From Pseudomonadota bacterium (GTDB lineage Bacteria > Myxococcota_A > Bradymonadia > Bradymonadales > GCA-2716585): 35,001 bases of DNA. The position numbers were made by a program, and so were the translations under genes. Position 1 is the first letter of the stretch. The number at the start of each line of letters is the position of its first letter. The DNA lies in contig SYOX01000113.1 in NCBI GenBank assembly GCA_005804885.1, forward strand, positions 1-35,001. The letters run 5' to 3'. This document shows, piece by piece, positions 1 through 8,573 of the stretch. The notes beneath the pieces were generated by a model that did no database searches, was not told the origin of the DNA, and worked only from the letters and a program-made list of their open reading frames with translations.

Positions 1-1
1 C

Positions 2-412
<411 letters not shown>

Positions 413-418
413 TCTGAC

Positions 419-1591
419 TTAACCCCGGCGCGCCGCGAACCACCCCGTCGACGCCGCCGCCCACGCCTCATAGGTGTCCATCCCTCGCCAGGTCACCCCC
501 GGCAGCAGATCCCCGAAGGCGTTGACCTCGATCAGGGTCGGCGTCAACGCCCCCCCCTCGTCGACCTGCATGAGGTCGATCCCCACGCAGAGCGTCTCGG
601 GGAAGGCGCCCGCGGCCCGCTCGGCCAGCGCCAGGGACTCGGCCCAGGCCGCCTCGCCGATCGCCGATCGTGCGGCCTCCAGATCGCCGCGCGCGTTGCC
701 CAGGTGCAGGTTCGTCATCGGCCCCCCGCCGCTGACCCGCGCGACCACGTGCCGCGCGCGGCCCGCCATCACCACGACCCGGAGATCGAACTCCCTGCCC
801 TCGACGCGGGCCTTGGGCATCCAGCGCTCCACGTGGGCGCCCTCTCCAAAGAGCCACCCCAGCACCGCGTCGATCTGCCGCCGCTCGGTGTAGCGCCGCA
901 AGCGCAGCGCGCTGAACACCTCGCCCCCCGACATCGCCACCGTCGTCACCAGCGCCTCCTGGTCCTGGCCGCGATCCAGCGCCGCGACGCCCGCCGCCGA
1001 CGATCCGTGCTTCAACTTGATGAATGATCTTGAGATGTTGCGGGCGTCCATTGCGCTTCGCAGGCCCTCGGCGGTCCACGGCGCGCCCCCCTCGGGGCGC
1101 AGCGCCGGGGCGACCTGGAGGCCGGCGGCGTCGAGGTGGGCGTGGCAGAGCGCCTTGTCGCACATCAGCGCCACGTCGGCGGGCGTCGGCGTGGCGATGG
1201 CGTGCGGGCCGAGCTGGTCTTCGAGGTCGCGCAGGGCGTCGAGGAGGCCGAGGTGGCGCTGTCGGGCGAAGCGCAGGCCGCTGCCGTCGTCGGGCAGGGC
1301 CGCGGCCTGGAGGCCAGAGAGGCGCTCGCCGGGCTCGCGCGCCATGGCCGCGGCCCCGCGGGCGAGCAGGAGCCGGTGGACGTCGAGGCCTGGGCCGGGC
1401 GAGTCGACGCGCAGGAGGGTGTCGGGGGTCAGGATCGAGGCCAGCGGTCGGCCCTGGAGCAGCTCGGCCCAGGAGAGGAGGGCGGCGGGCGGTCGTCCGA
1501 GGCGGGCGAGGGCGCTCTGGAGCATGTGGGCGCGGCGATCGTCGGGGTCGCCGAGGAGGGCGATCCGGGGCAGGGCGGTCGGCGGGCTCAT
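419..1591 (-). CDS. ATP-grasp enzyme, STM4014-like
   Basis: This 390-residue protein resembles the STM4014 family, ATP-grasp proteins of unknown substrate. The N-terminus (IALLGDPDDRRAHMLQSAL, from residue 10) is a Rossmann-like pre-ATP-grasp domain. ATP-grasp signatures follow: DK at 145-146, FIKLKHGSSAAGV at 190-202 (nucleotide-binding lysine and Gly-rich loop), EFDLRVVV at 267-274, GIDLM at 337-341, and LIEVNAFGD at 353-361, whose Glu355 and Asn357 should bind Mg. Such enzymes activate a carboxylate as acyl phosphate and couple it to an amine or thiol, so peptide or metabolite ligation is the likely chemistry. The start at 1591 was chosen because its ATG overlaps the TGA of the upstream SWIM gene (TGATG), implying coupled translation; the in-frame extension upstream is a shadow of that gene. 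It is the last gene of a four-gene operon. The fold is sure, the family name likely and the substrate unknown. Confidence 0.85.
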   Translation of the reverse strand: MSPPTALPRIALLGDPDDRRAHMLQSALARLGRPPAALLSWAELLQGRPLASILTPDTLLRVDSPGPGLDVHRLLLARGAAAMAREPGERLSGLQAAALPDDGSGLRFARQRHLGLLDALRDLEDQLGPHAIATPTPADVALMCDKALCHAHLDAAGLQVAPALRPEGGAPWTAEGLRSAMDARNISRSFIKLKHGSSAAGVAALDRGQDQEALVTTVAMSGGEVFSALRLRRYTERRQIDAVLGWLFGEGAHVERWMPKARVEGREFDLRVVVMAGRARHVVARVSGGGPMTNLHLGNARGDLEAARSAIGEAAWAESLALAERAAGAFPETLCVGIDLMQVDEGGALTPTLIEVNAFGDLLPGVTWRGMDTYEAWAAASTGWFAARRG

Positions 1592-1929
1592 CACTCCCAG
1601 GAGCTGTAGTAGCGGTCCTGGGCCAACCACTTGTGGTTGGCGGGGAGAGGGCTGTCGGGGATCTCGTCGCCGTTGGCGTCGAGGATCAGGAGGGCCAGGG
1701 AGTGCTTGCAGGGGCGCTTGCGGCTGGGGCAGCTGCACTCGAGGGTGTTGTTGCCCTCGACGTAGACGCTGTAGGAGTCGCCGCTGCTGCCGACGGCGAC
1801 GCCCCAGAGGCAGTTGTTGTCGCGGCCGATGGAAGACCAGCTGGCCAGGACGGCGACCTTCTTGGCGGCGGCGAAGGCGCGTCGATCGGGGGCCTTCTCC
1901 TTGATGTCGTCGATGGTCATGAGGGGCAT
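1591..1929 (-). CDS. Small SWIM zinc-finger protein
   Basis: A 112-residue protein with one recognisable motif, the SWIM zinc finger CxCx6CxH: Cys65, Cys67, Cys74 and His76, within ECSCPSRKRPCKHSLALLIL. SWIM fingers bind zinc and mediate protein or nucleic-acid contacts; here the finger is essentially the whole protein. The preceding residues (about 35-60) look like a small beta-rich segment, and the tail ends in SSWE. The start at 1929 is supported by AAGGAG six bases upstream; a second Met three codons in is possible. The gene lies 16 bases behind the HEAT gene, and its TGA overlaps the ATG of the ATP-grasp gene by one base, so the two are probably made together. It is likely an accessory or substrate-recognition partner of the ATP-grasp enzyme; that role is inference. 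Confidence 0.85.
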   Translation of the reverse strand: MPLMTIDDIKEKAPDRRAFAAAKKVAVLASWSSIGRDNNCLWGVAVGSSGDSYSVYVEGNNTLECSCPSRKRPCKHSLALLILDANGDEIPDSPLPANHKWLAQDRYYSSWE

Positions 1930-1945
1930 GGGGTGCTCCTTGTCG

Positions 1946-3448
1946 TCAGCGGCGCGAGCCGAGTTGTCGGAGGTATCCGGAGAGGGTGTTGGTGACCATC
2001 CAGTTGCTGTCGTTCCAGCCGGGTCCCCAGCGCTCGGTGTAGAAGACGGCGGGGTCGTTGGAGGTGTCCTTGAGGTCGATGGTGGCGAAGTAGCCGATGC
2101 TGCCGTCGCCGATGACGTGCATGAGGCGGCGCTGGTTGTTGATGGAGACGACGTGGACGGGGTCTTCGTCGTGGAAGTGGAAGGTCTGGGCGTTCTCGTA
2201 GCTGCCCCAGACGGTGTAGAGCTCGTAGGGCGGGTATTGGAGGTCGTGGAGCAGCGCCCAGATGGCGGGCGAGAGGTTGATGTTGTCCTCTTCGGCGCGC
2301 TCGGCCCATTGGAAGGGGCGCTCGGGGGAGAGGGGGCGCGCCTTCGGGGTGTCGAAGGGGGCCTTGGGCTTGAAGCCGAGGCGCTGGAGTTGAAGGCGCA
2401 GGGCGTGTGAGAAGGGGTGGGCGTCCCAGACGCTGTCGCGGGCCTCGACCTCGACCTGGGCGAGGTACCTGCGGGCGGCGCGCTGGACGTCGGGATCCCA
2501 GTGGTCCAGGGCGGGCTCAAGGGCGTTGGCCAGCTCGTGGTCGGGCAGGAGGCGGGCCAGGGTGTGGACGGCGATCCGGGCGCTCTGGGCGTGGTTGTCG
2601 ATGGTCAGGATGTCGGCGATCAGGGGGGCGAACTCGCGGGCGGAGGAGCCGAGGTTCTGGACCAGCTCCAGGCCGACGACGCGCTCGGGAGGCGAGGAGG
2701 ACTTGAGCAGGGAGCGGATCTCGCGCTTGACCTTGTCGGCGGGGAAGCGCAGCAGGGCCTGGCGGGCGCCGTCCAGGCTGCTGAGGTCGGCCACGGACTC
2801 GATGAGCGCCTCGGTGGGGCGGTGGAGCCGGGAGACGAGCTGGAGGCCGAGGCGCTGCCAGGGCTCGCGCTCGTGGTCAAGGCAGGCCTGGACCTCGGCT
2901 TCGAAGTCGGCGCACTCGACCTCGGGGGCGATCTGGAGCAGGACGTCGAGGGCGATGCGGTGGGAGCGCTTGTGGTTGTCCAGCGCGTCGCGGACCAGCG
3001 GCGCGGCCTGGGCGCCGAAGCGCCCGAGCGCGTCGACGACGAGCTTGTTGTTCTTCTTGAGGGCGTCGGCCAGGACCGGGCGGTAGATCTCGAAGTCGCC
3101 GCCGACGGTGGCGATGGCCTCCAGGGCGGCCTTGCTGATCCCGGGGTCCTTGTTCCGGGCGGCCTGGGCCAGCGCCTCGGCAGCAGGGGCCGCCGCCGGG
3201 CCGATGGCCCCGAGGACCTCGACGGCGGCCTTGCGGGTGCGCCCGTCGGCGCGCCCGAGCACCCCGATCAGCGGCAAGACGGCCTCGGCCCCGACGGCCA
3301 CCAGCGCCTCGCGCGAGGCCTTGCGGGTCAGGAAGGCCGCCAGCGCGTCCAGGCCCGTCTCGTCGCCGCCCTCACCGACCCTCGACGCCTCTGCGTCCGC
3401 CGCGATCTGCGCGAGCACGCCCTTGAGCTCGTCTTGAAGGTCGGTCAT
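1946..3448 (-). CDS. HEAT-repeat protein with SUKH-like C-terminal domain
   Basis: A 500-residue soluble protein without signal peptide. Residues about 45-375 are HEAT-type alpha-helical repeats (for example EAVLPLIGVLGRADGRTRKA, then AAVEVLGAIGPAAAPAAEAL), a scaffold for protein binding. The last 110 residues differ: an aromatic-rich alpha/beta stretch with FHFHDEDPVHVVSINNQRR, then GDGSIGYFATIDLKD, resembling the SMI1/KNR4 (SUKH) fold used in immunity proteins and signalling scaffolds. The SUKH assignment rests on pattern only. The ATG at 3448 lies 3 bases after the stop of the preceding gene and the SWIM gene starts 16 bases downstream, so it is an internal operon gene. A large scaffold beside a SWIM finger and an ATP-grasp enzyme suggests a multi-protein modification complex. 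Confidence is high for HEAT, moderate for SUKH. Confidence 0.85.
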   Translation of the reverse strand: MTDLQDELKGVLAQIAADAEASRVGEGGDETGLDALAAFLTRKASREALVAVGAEAVLPLIGVLGRADGRTRKAAVEVLGAIGPAAAPAAEALAQAARNKDPGISKAALEAIATVGGDFEIYRPVLADALKKNNKLVVDALGRFGAQAAPLVRDALDNHKRSHRIALDVLLQIAPEVECADFEAEVQACLDHEREPWQRLGLQLVSRLHRPTEALIESVADLSSLDGARQALLRFPADKVKREIRSLLKSSSPPERVVGLELVQNLGSSAREFAPLIADILTIDNHAQSARIAVHTLARLLPDHELANALEPALDHWDPDVQRAARRYLAQVEVEARDSVWDAHPFSHALRLQLQRLGFKPKAPFDTPKARPLSPERPFQWAERAEEDNINLSPAIWALLHDLQYPPYELYTVWGSYENAQTFHFHDEDPVHVVSINNQRRLMHVIGDGSIGYFATIDLKDTSNDPAVFYTERWGPGWNDSNWMVTNTLSGYLRQLGSRR

Positions 3449-3451
3449 GGC

Positions 3452-3859
3452 TCAGCTCCCGAACCTGACGTAGTAGAAGGGGATGGCGCCGGACTTTCCC
3501 GCCGACAGCCCCTCGAAGAAGCAATGGTCGAACAGGTCCATGTTGTGATCGGTCATGAAGGCCGCCATCCCGTCGCAGAGCTTGAAGAAGAGGTCCAGCG
3601 CCGTAAAGCCCTCCGGAGACGCGCTGCGCAGCTCCAGCACCGGCTCGGGCTGCTCCGTCCCCTCCGCGTTCCAGCACATGAAGCTCACCCGCACCACCTC
3701 GCTCTTGAGCACCACCTCGTCAGGCCGCCAGGTGTCCTCCTCCCGGATGGCGATCTGATACTCGCGCACCGCCTCGCTGAAGGCCTCGGCGCTCTCCCAG
3801 CGCTTCTTGCCGCAAGACCAGCACAACGATCCAAACAGCTCTCTGGGCCACGTCGCCAT
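3452..3859 (-). CDS. Conserved-looking protein of unknown function, first gene of operon
   Basis: I do not recognise this 135-residue protein. It starts MATWPRELFGSLCWSCGKKR, with a CWSC pair at residues 13-16, and ends with an aromatic, acidic region (LCDGMAAFMTDHNMDLFDH, then PFYYVRFGS). No signal peptide or membrane helix is visible. The start at 3859 is chosen because GGAGG stands 6 bases upstream; the longer frame to 3922 adds an Arg-rich extension without a ribosome site. It heads the operon running to 419, and its TGA lies 3 bases before the HEAT gene start. The lone CxxC could bind metal or be redox-active, but no second pair is evident. In this context it may be a partner or substrate carrier for the ATP-grasp/SWIM proteins, which is a guess. 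Confidence 0.75.
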   Translation of the reverse strand: MATWPRELFGSLCWSCGKKRWESAEAFSEAVREYQIAIREEDTWRPDEVVLKSEVVRVSFMCWNAEGTEQPEPVLELRSASPEGFTALDLFFKLCDGMAAFMTDHNMDLFDHCFFEGLSAGKSGAIPFYYVRFGS

Positions 3860-4032
3860 CAACGCCCTCCTTGTTGGCAAGCCACCGACCTCTGTCCTAC
3901 CACGCCTCCTCATCCTCGTCACTTGCCCGCGCAGGCCGCTTGCGCTGGATCGGTTCGCCGTGGGCGTCTTTGGAAGATAGCGTGTAGAATCTCGACGAGG
4001 GCCTCGCCTGGAGGCCCGCTGTCGAGGCGATC

Positions 4033-5640
4033 ATGTTGACCCTCTGCGCCCTTGAGCGCCAAAAAATCACCTGCCGCTGGCGGCTGTCCCCATCCCGCCC
4101 CAGCCTCCTGATCGGCCGCTCGCCGCTGGCCGACGTCTGGCTCAAGCACCCGTCCATCTCGCGACACCACGCTCGCCTGGAGCGCTCCGACGAGGGCGCC
4201 TGGACGATCTCCGACCTCAACACCACCAACGGCGTCCACGTCAACGGGGTCCGCGCGCCCCGCTCCCTCCTCGTCGCCGGCGACACCCTCCAATGCGGCT
4301 CGGTCGATCTCCGGCTCGACGCCGTCCCCCCGATCGCCTCGGCCTCGGCCGGGATCGAGGCCCTGCGCGACCGGATCAACCGCGGCCCCAGCGCGGCCGG
4401 CTGGGCCGCGATCTGCGCCATCCTCGAAGCGTGGCCCGACGACACCCTCGACGTCGGCCTCGATTACGCCCGCGACCACACCGCGCGCTGGCCCCTGACC
4501 CTCTGCGGCGCCCCCGACGGCTGGCTCGACGCCCTGATCCTGGGGATCCGCCAATCCCTCACCGCCTCGCGCCGCCGCGCGGCAGGCCCCGCGCCCTTGA
4601 GCCCCGAGCTCGGGCAGGTGCTCCCGGCCCTCACCCTGAGCCCGCCCATCCTGCTCGGCCCAGAGGACCCCCGCTGGGCCCTCGCGCGCAGCCTCGTGAT
4701 CACCGATGTCCCCTTCGAAGAGGACGTCCGCGATGCCCTCGTCCAATCCCCCCGCCTCGATCGGATCGAGCGCCTGACGATCCGGCACTCCGGCGCCAGC
4801 CGAGCCTTCATCAAGGCGCTGGCCGAGGGCCGACCGCGACCCGCCCTGCGCTCGCTCGACGTGACCGCCTGCGGCCTCAACGCCGATGAGGTCAAGGCCC
4901 TGGTGCAGAGCCCCGCCTTCGAAGCGGTCACCGACCTGACCCTCGACGGCAACCGCCTCGGCCGCCTGGGCGCCCTGCCCGTGGCAGAGCGGCTCGGCCG
5001 CTTCGACCGCCTCTCCATGCGCGACACGGGCCTCGGAGACCCAAGCGCCGAGGCCCTCACCGAAGCCCTCAGCGGCGCTCGCCTCCAGAGCCTGGACATC
5101 GGCTGGAACCCCATCTCCCACCTCGCCCGAGGCCCCCTTGAGCGCGCCAGCCCCGGCCACATCTGGCTCGGCAACCTCGGCCTCGACCACGTCCCCGTCG
5201 CCTTGCCCTCGCTCCCCACCGACCCTCGCCTCTTCAAGAAGGCCCTCAAGAAGGCGAGGCTGCGACACGGCGCCAACCTCGTCGGGCTGCTGACCCTCGT
5301 GCCCGTCGACGGCGATCTGCCCATCGCCGTCCACCCCCTGCGCGACGACGAAGACCTCGTCATCGGGCGCAGCCAGGAGGCCGACATCGTGATCCGCAAC
5401 CCCACCCTGTCTCGACGACACGCCCGGCTCGCCGTCCGCCGGGACGACAAAGGGGAGGTGATCATCAAGTGCGGCGACTTCGAAAGCACCGGCGGCATCT
5501 GGAACGAGGCGAGCGAGCGCTTCTCGATAGACACCCTCCGCCCCGGCGAGCGCCTGCGCCTTGGCGACTTCTGGTTGAGCGTCCGCCCCCTTGAACCCCT
5601 CCCCGCAAAGGCCACCCCGGCTCAGGAGCCAACCTCATGA
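4033..5640 (+). CDS. FHA-LRR-FHA protein
   Basis: A 535-residue cytoplasmic protein with a forkhead-associated (FHA) domain at each end. The N-terminal FHA spans about 20-95, with GR at 28-29, SRHHARL at 43-49 and TTNGVHVNG at 65-72. The C-terminal FHA spans about 438-525, with IGRS near 443 and LSRRHARL near 460. These residues bind phosphothreonine peptides. Between them lies a leucine-rich/ribonuclease-inhibitor-like solenoid (about 225-400: LRSLDVTACGLNADEVKALV, then LTLDGNRLG and LQSLDIGWNP). The Ser and Arg needed for phosphothreonine binding are kept in both FHA domains. No kinase lies in the window. The gene diverges from the ATP-grasp operon across about 170 bases. Its stop overlaps the next start (ATGA at 5637-5640), so it is translated with the dehydrogenase-cytochrome lipoprotein. 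The upstream ribosome site is weak. Confidence 0.9.
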   Translation: MLTLCALERQKITCRWRLSPSRPSLLIGRSPLADVWLKHPSISRHHARLERSDEGAWTISDLNTTNGVHVNGVRAPRSLLVAGDTLQCGSVDLRLDAVPPIASASAGIEALRDRINRGPSAAGWAAICAILEAWPDDTLDVGLDYARDHTARWPLTLCGAPDGWLDALILGIRQSLTASRRRAAGPAPLSPELGQVLPALTLSPPILLGPEDPRWALARSLVITDVPFEEDVRDALVQSPRLDRIERLTIRHSGASRAFIKALAEGRPRPALRSLDVTACGLNADEVKALVQSPAFEAVTDLTLDGNRLGRLGALPVAERLGRFDRLSMRDTGLGDPSAEALTEALSGARLQSLDIGWNPISHLARGPLERASPGHIWLGNLGLDHVPVALPSLPTDPRLFKKALKKARLRHGANLVGLLTLVPVDGDLPIAVHPLRDDEDLVIGRSQEADIVIRNPTLSRRHARLAVRRDDKGEVIIKCGDFESTGGIWNEASERFSIDTLRPGERLRLGDFWLSVRPLEPLPAKATPAQEPTS

Positions 5641-8171
5641 TATCCATGCGTTTTTTCCTGGCCTTGGGGTGCGCGGCGTCGAGCCTCATGATCCTCTGCG
5701 CCTGTGACGGCGAGCCGCCGCCGACCGTCAGGCTCTCCACCGACCCGGACGCCGAAGACGCCAGCGCCCCCGGTGACGCCGCCGTCGATCCGCAGGACGC
5801 CCCGGCCGACGTCGCCGAGGATGGCGCCGGAGACGACGCCGCCCCCGACGACTCGGGCGACCCCGGCGACGTCGGCGACGTCGCGGATCCAGCCGACGCC
5901 GAGCCGGACGCCCTGATCTCGGATGTCCCCGACGCTCCCGATCCTCTGGACGCCGCCGAAGACGCCGTGGAGCCAGGAGACGTCGTGGAGCCAGCGGACG
6001 CCCTCGAACAAGACGCCCTTGAGCTGCGGGACGCCGCCGAAGACGCCCCCGACGACGCCGAGCCCGACGCGCCCGAGCCGCCCCTGGCGGGCCTCGACGG
6101 GCGCCCCGTCAACGCGACATGCCTGGCCGGCGCGCGCCCCCCGGTGGGGCGAGTGAGGGTGCGCGTCGAGCGCGCCTTCCCGAACCTGACCTTCAACCTG
6201 CCCCTGGCGATGGAGCAGGCCCCCGGCGACAGCGCGTGGTTCGTGATGGAGAAGTCCGGGCGGATCCTCAAGTTTGACGACGATCCCGGCGCCTCGACCT
6301 TCACGACCGTCCTCGACATCCGCGACCGCGTGCTCTTTAGCGCCACCCGGATCAACGACGAGCGGGGCCTCCTCGGCATGGCCTTCCACCCTCGCTTTGC
6401 GGACAACGGCGAGGTCTATGTGTCCTACAACGCCAGCTCGGGTGGGCGGACGCTGTCGCGCGTGTCGCGCTTTACGGGCGACGCGCGCCAGCTCTCGCCC
6501 GACTCCGAGGAGATCCTGATCGAGTTCGTCCAGCCGGCCACGAACCACAACGGCGGCGATCTGAAGTTCGGCCCGGACGGGCTGCTCTACATCTCCTTCG
6601 GGGACGGCGGCGGCAGCGGCGACACCTTCAACAACGGCCAGAACATCGACAACCTCTTCGCCGCCATCCTGCGGATCGACGTGGACGCTCGGCGCGGGCT
6701 TGAGCCGCCTTATGGGATACCGCCGGACAACCCCTTCGCGGGCGGGGGCGGCGCGCCGGAGATCTTCGCCTGGGGGCTTCGCAATGTGTGGCGCTTCTCC
6801 TTTGACACCGCGACGGGGGATCTCTGGGCCGCCGACGTCGGCCAGAACGCGATCGAGGAGGTGGATCTGATCCTGAACGGGGGCAATTACGGCTGGCCGA
6901 TCAAGGAGGGCCGCCAGTGCTTCGCCAACAACCCGCTTTGCGACCAGGACGGCCTCCTCGTCGACCCCGTGGCAAGCTACACCCACGCCGAGGGCCGCTC
7001 GATCACGGGCGGCTACGTCTACCGGGGCGCGTCGATCCCGGCCCTCGTCGGCGCCTTCCTCTACGGCGACTTCGCCACGGGGCGGATCTTCGCCCTCCTG
7101 CACGATGAGGACGGCGACCCTGACCCTCAGGTGATCGTCGATACGTCGCTGGCCGTGGCCAGCTTCGGCCAGGATCGCTCAGGCGAGGTCTACGTCTTGT
7201 CCTATCTGGACGGCGGGATCTACAAGATCGTGCCTGACACGGCGCCGCCGGGCGCCGCCTTCCCCGAGCGCCTGTCCTTGACGGGCTGCGTGGACCCGGA
7301 CGATCCGGCGCTCCCGTCCGAGGGGATGATCCCCTACGGCGTCAACGTGCCCTTCTGGTCCGACGAGGCCGAGAAGGAGCGCTGGTTCGCCCTCCCCGAC
7401 GGCGCCCGGATCGAGGTCGAGGAGGACGGCGACCTCGACCTCCCCGTCGGGGCCGTGACGATGAAGCACTTCAGGCTCGGCGACCAGCTGATCGAGACGC
7501 GCCTCTTCGTGCGCCACGACGACGGGGGCTGGGCCGGCTACAGCTACGCCTGGGACGAGGCGCAGACCGACGCGATCCTGCTGCCCGCCGGCCAGACGCG
7601 CCAGATCGGCGATCGACGGTGGCTCCACCCCAGCCGCCCGCAGTGCGTCGTGTGCCACACCGAGGCGGCGGGCCGCACCCTCGGGCTGGAGGTGATCCAG
7701 CTCAACGGCGACCTGACCTACCCGGGCACCGGCAGGACCGCCAACCAGCTCGACACGCTCCAGGCGATCGGCGTCCTTGCGCCGCTGGGCGACCTGCCCG
7801 GCGCGCTCGGCGCGCTGCCCCGGATCGACGAGGTGGCCTCTGACGCCGAGCGCGCCCGAGCCTGGCTGCACAGCAACTGCAGCGCCTGCCACCGCCCCGG
7901 CGGCGCGGCCCGAGGCGACCTCGACATGCGCTGGGAGGCCGCCACCCTGATCGACGCCCTGTGCGAGATCCCGCCTGAGTTCGGCGACCTCGGCATCCCC
8001 GACGCCCGCCTCGTCGTCCCCGGCGACCCGGCCCGCTCGATCCTCTGGGCGCGCGTCGCCCGCCGCGACGTCCACGGCATGCCCCCCCTGGGCAGCGCGA
8101 TCATCGATCCGATCGGCCTTGATCTGCTCGCCGCCTGGATCGAGGGCGACCCCTGCGGCGATCTCCCATGA
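5637..8171 (+). CDS. Lipoprotein: PQQ sugar-dehydrogenase-type propeller fused to SO2930-type diheme cytochrome c
   Basis: An 844-residue exported lipoprotein. A signal peptide ends in lipobox L20-C-A-C23. Then comes an Asp/Ala/Pro-rich linker (about 25-150) that should hold the enzyme off the membrane. Residues about 173-530 are a glucose/sorbosone dehydrogenase beta-propeller (GLLGMAFHPRFADNGEVYVS, then TNHNGGDLKFGPDGLLYISF with the likely catalytic His, then IFAWGLRNVWRFSFD). Residues about 545-840 match the SO2930-type diheme c-cytochrome module, with CVVCH at 670-674 and CSACH at 748-752 binding two hemes. The predicted role is oxidation of a sugar or alcohol at the propeller with electrons passed straight to the hemes. 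The start at 5637 overlaps the FHA gene stop. The last 53 bases are repeated 406 bases downstream, beyond an inserted repeat element. Domain calls are firm; cofactor (PQQ) and substrate are inferred. Confidence 0.9.
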   Translation: MISMRFFLALGCAASSLMILCACDGEPPPTVRLSTDPDAEDASAPGDAAVDPQDAPADVAEDGAGDDAAPDDSGDPGDVGDVADPADAEPDALISDVPDAPDPLDAAEDAVEPGDVVEPADALEQDALELRDAAEDAPDDAEPDAPEPPLAGLDGRPVNATCLAGARPPVGRVRVRVERAFPNLTFNLPLAMEQAPGDSAWFVMEKSGRILKFDDDPGASTFTTVLDIRDRVLFSATRINDERGLLGMAFHPRFADNGEVYVSYNASSGGRTLSRVSRFTGDARQLSPDSEEILIEFVQPATNHNGGDLKFGPDGLLYISFGDGGGSGDTFNNGQNIDNLFAAILRIDVDARRGLEPPYGIPPDNPFAGGGGAPEIFAWGLRNVWRFSFDTATGDLWAADVGQNAIEEVDLILNGGNYGWPIKEGRQCFANNPLCDQDGLLVDPVASYTHAEGRSITGGYVYRGASIPALVGAFLYGDFATGRIFALLHDEDGDPDPQVIVDTSLAVASFGQDRSGEVYVLSYLDGGIYKIVPDTAPPGAAFPERLSLTGCVDPDDPALPSEGMIPYGVNVPFWSDEAEKERWFALPDGARIEVEEDGDLDLPVGAVTMKHFRLGDQLIETRLFVRHDDGGWAGYSYAWDEAQTDAILLPAGQTRQIGDRRWLHPSRPQCVVCHTEAAGRTLGLEVIQLNGDLTYPGTGRTANQLDTLQAIGVLAPLGDLPGALGALPRIDEVASDAERARAWLHSNCSACHRPGGAARGDLDMRWEAATLIDALCEIPPEFGDLGIPDARLVVPGDPARSILWARVARRDVHGMPPLGSAIIDPIGLDLLAAWIEGDPCGDLP

Positions 8172-8573
8172 TCGCCGGTTGGGCCAGAGGAGGTTCCAGG
8201 ACCCCGAACGCCCCACGCTCGACGATCGCCCCACGCTCCTCGCACCGCCCGTTGGGCGGGCTCGTCGGGTGGGGCTAGAATTTCAGGGTGGGCTGCGCCC
8301 TGTCGGTCGCAGGCCTGCGGACGGCCCAGGTCGACACAAGGGGGCGTGAAAATCCCAATCCACAGGCCCACTTCGACGCGCTGATCCAGCTCTGCGATCC
8401 ACCCTCTCCCGCCCGCCGGCCTGCGCCCATCGGGCGCAGCCCGCCCGGGCATCCAAGCCCCACCCGACGAGCCCGTCCCCGGAGGGGGCGGTGCGAGGAG
8501 CGTGGGGCGATCGTCCGACGGGCCTCGATCTGCTCGCCGCCTGGATCGAGGGCGACCCCTGCGGCGATCTCCC
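8115..8573 (+). repeat. 53-bp direct repeat of the dehydrogenase gene 3' end, flanking an inserted element
   Basis: Bases 8115-8167, the last coding bases before the stop, recur at 8521-8573 with a single mismatch (T8120 versus C8526). The downstream copy also runs into an in-frame TGA, so it reads as a second C-terminus (AAWIEGDPCGDLP). The REPIN-like element at 8223-8513 lies between the copies. Either the element arrived with duplicated flanking DNA, or a tandem duplication of about 406 bp happened here. Confidence 0.85.

Noticed and set aside
1930..2520. N-terminal extension of the SWIM protein
   Set aside because: It overlaps the HEAT gene out of frame with a Thr/Ser/Pro-rich shadow; the ribosome site supports 1929.
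2417..4039. A 540-codon plus-strand frame over the HEAT operon
   Set aside because: Low-complexity Gly/Val/Asp/Leu translation, antisense to the HEAT gene, no start signal.
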